From: Dasypus novemcinctus
Taxonomy: Eukaryota > Chordata > Mammalia > Cingulata > Dasypodidae
Length of the DNA: 64,000 bases
Reading direction: 5' to 3'
Assembly (NCBI RefSeq): GCF_030445035.2
Contig: NC_080673.1
Location: 199,204,216-199,268,215, forward strand
Shown here: positions 57,325-64,000 of the stretch, in pieces
Numbering within the stretch: position 1 is the stretch's first letter
How the letters are laid out: each line of letters starts with the position of its first letter
Notes under the pieces: model-generated
What the model saw: only the letters and a program-made list of their open reading frames with translations
Database searches by the model: none
What the model was told of the DNA's origin: nothing
Translations under genes and position numbers: made by a program

Positions 57325-57420
57325 ACCTTGGGCAATTAACATCTCTGATCCTGATTTTCTTCATTTGTAAAACAAGGCAATTATAACTAGAGGACCCCTT
57401 AGATCCCTTCAAGTTATAAT
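57325..57420 (+). mobile_element. MIR fragment
   Basis: tgaccttgggcaattaacatctctgatcctgattttcttcatttgtaaaac is the MIR core. Confidence 0.75.
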
Positions 57421-58030
57421 ATGCAGTGACAAATTTAGCAGAGTGTGATCCTTCAAAGTAACTTTAGGTCTCTAATAGAAAATGCGTTGAAACTCTTTTC
57501 CCTCCTTATGCATGAACTTTCTGCTTCCTGCAAACTTGACTTCCATCTGTAATTGGTGATTAAAGTCATGGTTGAGAGGAGACTTCTGATAGCCTAAATG
57601 CAAAAGGTATCCTTGTTAATATGTCAGTTCTGCAGCTTAAGACTAAAGTACCTTAAAGGTGTCTCAGGGTAAAGAGCAAATGTGCTAGATCAACACTTAT
57701 TGGAGTCTGAGAAGTGATTTGGGTGAGACTAGTAAGGACTATTATCAGTTTTACCCTTTAGTGACTTGACTCTTTAACAGAGGACTGATGGCTCCTGGTT
57801 AGAAGATATAATTGATGGCAATGCTTCATTAAGATCCAGCCATCAGCAAGATAGTGATGGGGGGCAAGGATCTGGGGTGAATGAACAATTGAAGCTTTAA
57901 GGTTGAACACCAATTATTACCCATTCCCTCTGTACGGATCATTTAAAGCCCCAGGCCCTCTTCTAAATTGAAACTTGCCAAATGATTAAAAGTACTTGAA
58001 TACTTGAATGATGATCCATGAACAGTATTT
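57421..58030. other. Unassigned intergenic DNA
   Basis: No gene or repeat recognised. Confidence 0.5.
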
Positions 58031-58345
58031 AAAAAAATGCAACTCAAAGCTTATCATCAAAAGGTCAGATGCTATATATTCCCAAATTGGTGTAGCTGGA
58101 ATAAGAATCCAGATAATCTGACCCCTGAACCTATGTTTTTAACCTCTATTCTATACTGCCTACTCTTCTTAATAATCAAATCTTTGACATCTGCCTTATA
58201 TATAAAATGTCAATCTTTTAATAATTATGCATGATAGGAATGACTATTCCTATTTAATATATGAGAAGTGGTCAATTACCTGCCCAGATTTGTCCAAGGT
58301 GGCCAAAAAATCCTGACTCAAAAGCTCTTTCTCTGTCCATTTTTC
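58031..58345 (+). mobile_element. MIR-family 3'-half remnants
   Basis: ggaataagaatccagataatctgacccctgaacctatg...ctattctatactgcc and, further on, gtcaattacctgcccagatttgtccaagg...tcctgactcaaaagc both follow MIR 3' text, so two partial copies seem to lie in a row. Confidence 0.5.
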
Positions 58346-58640
58346 CCACAACCTCTCAGCACTAGACATGAGTTGAGTCTTTCCAATCTGCAACTACTAA
58401 AAACTAGTAAACAAAGTGATACATGTCTTATAATCTCCATTAGGTTGTCTTTTCTCGCAAGGCAATTTGGTGAGACTCCAATTAATTCATGATAAAAATG
58501 AAATTATAATTTAATTTTAACATAAGAAGACTCTCCACCTTCAAAGGAAATAAAATTATGTAGAAAAAATTGTCAGAAGATTAGTGCTATAAATAGAATC
58601 AATCATTCATTCAATCTGCAGAAATATCCCAGTTGGTCAT

Positions 58641-59085
58641 TGTCTTATTTTCCTGATAAAACAAATCACACAAAGGATTGGCTTAAACAACAAGAATTTA
58701 TTGGCTTATGCTTTTGAAGCCAGGAGAAATACAAAATCAAGGCATCAACAAGATGATGCCTTCTCCCTAGACTGGCATCCCGGGGCTGGCTGCCTGTGAT
58801 GCTTTAGCCTTTGACTTTCCCATCATATGGCCATGCAGATAATGGCATCTTCTCCTTTCTCTTCTGGGTTCCATTGGCTTCCAGGTTCTTGCTCTTTCTC
58901 AGGCTTTCTCTCTATGTCTGTTCTTCATTTTGCTTGTAGAGGCTTCCAGTCATCTCGAATGAAGTCCAACCTGATTGACTTAGGCCACACCTTAGCTGAA
59001 GTACCATCCTCAAGAGGGCCTATTTACAGTGGGATCACAACCACAAGACTGGATAAGCATTAAGAACACATTTTTCTGCAGTACA
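58641..59085 (-). mobile_element. MaLR-like LTR (xenarthran type)
   Basis: The plus strand begins TGTCTTATTTTCC and ends CTGCAGTACA. Middle: cttaaacaacaagaatttattggc, gcatcaacaagatgatgcc, catcctcaagagggcctatttacagtggg. Shares layout with 60559-61028 and the 63734 copy. Flanking gtcat (58636-58640) and gttat (59086-59090) fit a 5-bp duplication with one change. Confidence 0.8.
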
Positions 59086-59182
59086 GTTATGTCCATTTTA
59101 TGGAAGAGGAACCTTGGAAGAAGTGATGATGTAGCACTCTGGATGCCTGCTCTTATTCTGTCACCACTTAAAATTCCACACA

Positions 59183-59393
59183 TGGGGAAAGGATATAGTT
59201 CAAGTGATTGAGTGCCTGCTTCCCATGTACAGGATCCTGGGTTTGATCCCCAGTGCCTCCTAAGGACAAAAAAAAAAAAACAAATGAGAAAACCAGTTCT
59301 CATTGGGAAGCAGATGTAGCACAGTAGTTGAGCACCTGCTTCCCATGTATAAGGTCTTGAGTTCAATCCCTGATACCTCCTAAAAAAAAACAC
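59183..59393 (+). mobile_element. Apparent dimeric short DAS SINE
   Basis: Two tRNA-Ala-like units in the same orientation: 59184-59280, ending in 13 A's, and 59305-59390, ending in 9 A's. A ~24-nt linker joins them. Each has the head, the tgcctgcttcccatg or tgcttcccatgtat anticodon region and a B-box-like ggtttgatcccc or gttcaatccc. A 9-bp repeat, ttccacaca, lies outside the pair (59174-59182 and 59394-59402) and no repeat is seen between the units, so the pair seems to have inserted as one. A 129-codon minus-strand ORF crosses both by chance. Confidence 0.75.
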
Positions 59394-59402
59394 TTCCACA
59401 CA

Positions 59403-59865
59403 CCCATTGCCTTACTTCCAGTTGCCAGCACTTGTGCTGTTTGCCTGAACATTTGATTTTCTTCAACAGGCAAGTCTTCTCTGACTGCATTTGGGGTTGG
59501 CCAGTGCTGGGGAGTTATCAGCAACACCCCACCAACTTATCCAACAGCTATCCTTAACCAATGTCTGATGACAGCTGATGGTTTAAAGTTCCAGTGACCT
59601 TTCCCCTTGGGCAACATAACTCTGAGTCGTGTTTTACACTGTCTCTGAAACCTTCTATGCAATGAGCTATTGCCCACAATTATAACTTGCTTGATAATAC
59701 CTTCTTTATTAGCTTCCTTTACTTCTCTCTCTCTCATGTTTCCATTTCCCCTTTTTTCCCCAGGATAACCTTGTAAATAAACTATTCACACTTGAAAGTT
59801 TAATTTGGGTTCCCTCAGAAGCAAACTTTGAGACAAGACAGATGGCTGGTTCAAGTTTACACTGA
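59403..59865. other. Unassigned intergenic DNA
   Basis: No gene or repeat recognised. Confidence 0.5.
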
Positions 59866-60400
59866 TATTATGAACTGAGTGTTTGCTTTATGAAAACTAC
59901 TGGACTTAAGTTTTGGGAATAGTGTAATAAACAAGACAGCTAGATCCCTACCCCCATTGCATCTAATGTCTGGTGGACAAGATGCATATTGGTGGGCAAG
60001 ATGAAAGGTATCCAAGGGGATTGTCACAGTGGCATTGGAGTGACAAAAAAGGAGACACAATCTAGGAGGGATTTGTGGATAATCTTCCATTTATTTTTAC
60101 TCTTATAGAAGGAGAAATAATAGAAAAAATGCTGCAGGCAGCAGGATCAGCATATGGGAAGGTAAAACCAAAGGATTGTGTAGTGCATTTGAACAGTGAG
60201 AAGGCTTATGTGCCTGTAGTAGAGTTGGAGTGGCAATGAGAGGAGTGATGAGAATGGGGACATATGCAGGGACCAGATCAAGCAGGGTAACGACAAAGAT
60301 TTGGGACTTTATGCTCAGTGCAGTGAAAATCTGCTGAAGGACTAAACAAGAAAGTAGAAAGGCATATTTTTAAAGATCTCTCTGGCTAAAATTTGCAGAC
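59866..60400 (-). mobile_element. L2 remnant
   Basis: Reverse-complement L2 3' end: ttgggaatagtgtaataaacaagacagctagatccctacccccattgcatctaatgtctggtgg, later ggaccagatcaagcagggt and gatttgggactttatgctcagtgcagtg, then tttttaaagatctctctggct. Confidence 0.75.
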
Positions 60401-60479
60401 CTAATAAGTACAAAGACAAAAACGGTAGCCAGAAGACCTATGAAGAAATTGGACATCTGCTGTAAGACTTTTACAAATA

Positions 60480-60553
60480 TACATAGCTTCCTTTTGGTTA
60501 TTGTTCAGTTAGAGATTGAGTTTAGCAGCACATAACTGAAAACCCATATAATG
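60480..60553 (+). mobile_element. Older repeat, left part, split by an LTR
   Basis: gcacataactgaaaacccatataatgg joins smoothly to gtggcttaaacaagacaggg after 61028 if the LTR is removed. Family not named. Confidence 0.45.
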
Positions 60554-60558
60554 GTAGT

Positions 60559-61028
60559 TGTCTTAGTTTACTGGCTTCTAGAACAAATATCATTCAAAGA
60601 GTTGGATTAAACAAAGGAATTTCTTGACTCATGGTTTAGGGGCTAAAAGAAGTTGAAAATCTAGGCATCAGCAAGGTGATGCTTTCTCCCCAAAGACTGA
60701 GGTACCCTGGGGCTGACTGCTAGGGATCCTTGGTCTTTGGCTTTTCTCTCACATGGCAATACATATGGCAATGTCTTCTCCCACCTTCTCCAGATTCCTT
60801 TGCCTTCTAGCTTCTTCCTGTGGCTTTCTCTCTGTATGTCTGAATTTCTTTCTGCTTAAAAAGGACTCCAGTAACTCACATTAAAGCCTAACCTGATTCA
60901 GTGGGGCCATACCTTAACAGAAATAACACCTTCAAGAGATCATATTTACAATGGGCCCACACCTACCAGAATGCAGAACCAAGACCAAGACCATGTCCAA
61001 ACTAGGGTGCACAATTCAATCCACCACA
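60559..61028 (-). mobile_element. MaLR-like LTR (xenarthran type) inside an older repeat
   Basis: Plus-strand ends TGTCTTAGTTTACTGG and CAATCCACCACA. Middle: cttgactcatggtttaggggc, gcatcagcaaggtgatgc, tcacatggcaatac, ccttcaagagatcatatttacaatgggccc. Flanking gtagt and gtggc could be a 5-bp duplication with two transitions. Same family as 58641-59085 and 63734-64000. Confidence 0.82.
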
Positions 61029-61430
61029 GTGGCTTAAACAAGACAGGGACTTCTTTTTATTCGCACATAACAATAAGTTCACAGGTAGATCTTTGTTGGT
61101 TTTGGTTTGTTGATTGAAGGATATTGGGGATCAAGGGTTTGTTTTTATCTGGGCATTTTCACAAAATGCTCCAACACCAGTAATCATGTCTGTGTTCCAG
61201 ACAAGTGAATACAGAAAGGAAAATGAACAAAAAGTGAATGGCTAGCCACATCCACCTTTTAAGGAGCTTTCATAGATGCCCACCCAACAATTTCTGCTTA
61301 TAGGAAAGTGTTCCAAAGTGTGACACATGGCCTATCTCCAACCAAAAGGGAAAATGGAAAATGCTGGTTTTAGCTGGGAACAATGCCACAGAACAAACAA
61401 CCTAGGTTCTAGTAATAAGGAATGAAGGAA
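61029..61430 (+). mobile_element. Older repeat, right part
   Basis: gtggcttaaacaagacagggacttctttttattcgcacataac...aagttcacaggtagatc...gcatttaggaa-like decay; the order recalls a MER-type fossil that starts in a 'tggcttaaacaa' motif. Name uncertain. Confidence 0.4.
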
Positions 61431-61864
61431 AATTGGATATTGGGTAGGCAAGTAACAGCCTCCACTAAATCTATGTATACAATAAAACAGTCAGATTAGA
61501 CAAAACAATAAATCAACAAACTATAGCAAAAGAAAAACTCATAACAATGATAATTCTAATATTTCCTCTGTTTCCAGAACACTTTCACTTTTCAAAGTAC
61601 ATTTTGTGAATTCAATTCCCATGTTTAATATACTTAATAAAATAGTGGAGCATAAAAATATTGATGTCTCACTAAACAGAAATAACCCAAAGAAAATTGA
61701 AAGCATGATAAATAGGAATAGCAGGGAAAACAATGTTTCATTGAGCTTTAAATTGCTTCTTTTACCTGAAATTCTTTTTTTCTGTGCTTTGGTTTAGATT
61801 TGTAATTGATAATGTCTTCCTGGATCAGGTACATTTGGAGATAATTCAGAAAAAGAGTCAAACA
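61431..61864. other. Unassigned AT-rich intergenic DNA
   Basis: No gene or repeat recognised. Confidence 0.5.
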
Positions 61865-62030
61865 TACTGTAGAGTAGCAGAAAGAGAGAGATCAGGGTTC
61901 AAACTCTGCTCACTCACTATTCGTTATATACAAGCAAGCTAATTATTCTCTGAGCCTCAATTTCCTCATTTATAAAATCTGGGAAAGTATACCTGTTTTG
62001 CAGTTATCAAAAGGAATCAAGAAATTCCCT
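61865..62030 (+). mobile_element. MIR SINE remnant
   Basis: gtagagtagcagaaagagagagatcagggttcaaactctgctcactcactattcg, then attctctgagcctcaatttcctcatttataaaat. Confidence 0.85.
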
Positions 62031-62789
62031 GCCTCAATATATTTTTAATTTTAATGCTTATTTATTCTTCCCCTTAGTATGTTACTATTATTGATTAAAG
62101 AAACCACGAAGAATATTGGGAGTAAAACATCTGCAGAACAGTAAGTGGTAAGTTTCGACATGGCAAGGAAGAAAATGGGTAGTTACGTAGTTATGTAGTT
62201 ATATAGCCTGAAGCTAAAATTTGACTGGCCTTGGGTGTGAGGTGAAGAGGTTTGAACTGTACCTCATATGACATAGGCCCTAGAGGGCACCACAAGGTAT
62301 TAAAGAAAGACCTACTCTTATCCATGTAGCCTCCTTCAGCAGGAGCTACTGGATGGAGTGGAAGGAGGGGAGAATGGGAATGGCTTTGAGGCAAGTCCTT
62401 CCAATTTCTATTTTGCCTTGGAATGGTGTGCTTGAAGAGTGACCAAAGTTTATGTTACCTAAAATTGTTTCCAAAAAGGAGCTTTGGGAAACAAGGTTGC
62501 CACAGTGACCCACAGCTTCTGAGCTAATCCCCACAGGCTGTGGAATTGGCCTTTGGGGCAGTCCCTGTATATGCCCTCTGCTCCTGCTGTGAGGCAGAGA
62601 TGCTTTCTCCAACACTGTGGTCTTGCCACCCCCCAGTCACATGCCTGCAGATCTTGGAAGAAAATTAAGCCAGCCCAATCCCCTGTTGAGCTCAGTTAAG
62701 CTACTCGGAGCTGCCAGGAGGGAACAGAAATGGCTATTGCCATGTATCTCAGATTGGTTGACCACAGGCCTAAGCAGGCAATTGGATAT
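62031..62789. other. Unassigned intergenic DNA
   Basis: ORFs of 67-103 codons on both strands carry no recognisable domain. A short GTA(G/T)TTA repeat lies at about 62180-62205. Confidence 0.5.
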
Positions 62790-62900
62790 AGTAACAATTT
62801 ACCAGATGCAGACAGTGTGCCAGGTCCTAAGCTTGTCTGTGGGGACAAAAAATGATCAGACTCTGGTCCTTCCATCAAGGAGTTCCCACTCGAATGGGGG
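62790..62900 (-). mobile_element. L2 3'-end remnant
   Basis: agacagtgtgccaggtcctaagcttgtctgtggggac...gatcagactctggtccttccatcaaggagttcccactcg is reverse-complement L2 end. Confidence 0.65.
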
Positions 62901-62984
62901 AGTTCTCATACGTAGGAGCAAAGAGTAGAGTACCCAGTTGCCTGTGAGTCTTGAGGAGGTTATCTGAGATGTTCTTTTAAATTT

Positions 62985-63690
62985 TACATTTTATTGCTAT
63001 ATTTCATTTTATTGTGGTAACATATGAATAACATAAAATTTGCCATTTTAACTATTTTAAGTATATAACTTATTAGCATTAAATACATTTGCAATGTTGT
63101 ACAACCATCACCACCATCCATTACCAAAACTTTTTCATCACTCCAAATAAAAATTCTGTACTCATTAAGCAGTAACCTCCCATTCTTTTCTCCCCCACCC
63201 TCTCCCAGCAGCCCCTGGTAACCTCTGATCTGCTTTCCGCATCAATGAATTTACCTATTCTAAATATTTCATATAAGTTGAATCATACAACCTTTGTCCT
63301 TTTGTGTCTGGCATATTTAACTTAGTCCGAAGTCTTCAAAGAAGTCCATCACTATTGTAGCATGTATTAAAACTTGATTTTTTTTGGACTGAATAATACT
63401 CCATTGTATGGATATATCCCATTTTGTTTATCCACCCATCTATTGATGGACACTTGGATTATTTCTACCTTTTTGCTACTGCAAGTGATAATGCTGCTAT
63501 GAACACTGGTGTACAGATATCTGACCAAGTCTTTTACAGATATCTGACCAGTTCTTTTGGGCATATACCTAAAAGTGGTATTGCTGGGTCACATGGCCAT
63601 TTTATATGCAAATTTTTGAGGATCTGCCAAATTATTTTCCACAGTGGAGTCACCATTTTGTCTTCTCACCATAAAGAGTATTTTTTGAGT
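62985..63690 (-). mobile_element. HAL1/old L1 3'-end remnant
   Basis: Antisense order typical of HAL1 and old L1: acataaaatttgccattttaac, gtacaaccatcaccaccatcc, ccctggtaacctctgatctgc, aatactccattgtatggatat, ctattgatggacacttgg, ctaaaagtggtattgctgggtcacatgg. A 23-bp tandem duplication lies inside. Confidence 0.85.
63512..63557. repeat. 23-bp tandem duplication inside the HAL1/L1 remnant
   Basis: acagatatctgacca occurs at 63512 and again at 63535 with the spacer agtctttt between, so a 23-bp unit is doubled. Confidence 0.8.
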
Positions 63691-63733
63691 GGAGTAAGAA
63701 TTAGGAGAATGAAATTCTGAGTCAGGGAGTGAG

Positions 63734-64000
63734 TGTGGTGGTTTAGAGTTATATACCTAGAAAAGCATGCTCTTAATCTTAATTCATTTCTGTGGGTGTG
63801 AACTCATTATAAATAGGGTCTTTGATTAGCTTATTTCAGTTAAAGTGTAGCTCAACAAAATCATACCTCCTAGTACTAGAGATCTTATAGAGAAGGCTAC
63901 AGAGAGAACACCCTGGGAAGGAAGCCAGAAGTCAGCAGAACCCAGAGGAGAAAGAAGATATGGCCATGTGCATTGCCATGAGACGAGAAGCCAAGGCCAG
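63734..64000 (+). mobile_element. MaLR-like LTR, cut by window end
   Basis: Starts TGTGGTGGTTTAGAG and runs through gaaaagcatgctcttaatcttaattcatttctgtgggtgtgaac, tataaatagggtc, ttatttcagttaaagtg, gaagccagaagtcagcag and tggccatgtgcattgccatg. Its reverse complement is the family at 58641 and 60559. The 3' part lies beyond the window. Confidence 0.82.

Noticed and set aside
59010-59399. 129-codon minus-strand ORF
   Set aside because: It runs across an LTR end and two tRNA-derived SINE units, so it is a chance frame.

Overview
This is 64 kb of mammalian intergenic DNA. I find no protein-coding gene, no functional RNA gene and no prokaryotic-type system. The source is very probably an armadillo or close xenarthran. 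Several copies of a tRNA-Ala-derived SINE of the DAS type known from the nine-banded armadillo are present, in a long (~400 nt) and a short (~80 nt) form. They sit beside L1, MaLR-like LTRs, L2, MIR, MER5 and MER20 remnants, which is the usual placental mixture. All open reading frames are short, and the few recognisable ones are decayed L1 ORFs. Repeat family names were assigned by reading, not by a database search.

Layout. 1-9.5 kb: MaLR-like LTRs, two DAS SINEs side by side, a MIR, a small hAT-type element, and an LTR split by 1.3 kb of unexplained sequence. 9.5-15.1 kb: L2 end, MER20-like element, an old L1 carrying a DAS SINE, then a 5'-inverted (twin-primed) L1 insertion with an exact 20-bp target duplication. 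15.1-25.7 kb: two MaLR-like LTRs, MIR and L2 scraps, a CA microsatellite and mostly unassigned DNA. 25.7-38.65 kb: one nearly full-length L1 on the minus strand, interrupted by a second L1 3' fragment (17-bp target duplication) and by a solitary LTR in ORF1 (5-bp duplication). 38.7-48 kb: MIR/L2/MLT1 and a CpG-dense patch near 42.5-43.3 kb. 48-64 kb: nested old repeats (MER20 in L2, MLT1 in L2, LTR in an older repeat), an apparent dimeric short SINE, and an LTR cut by the window end.

The elements do not work together as a pathway. They form a record of insertions, and the nesting gives their order. The points most worth checking are the unusually long (~2.9 kb) L1 3' UTR shared by three copies, its conserved G-rich tract, the ~16-bp repeats in the L1 5' UTR, the dimeric SINE, the split LTR, the CpG-dense patch, and two unique stretches with transcription-factor-like motifs.
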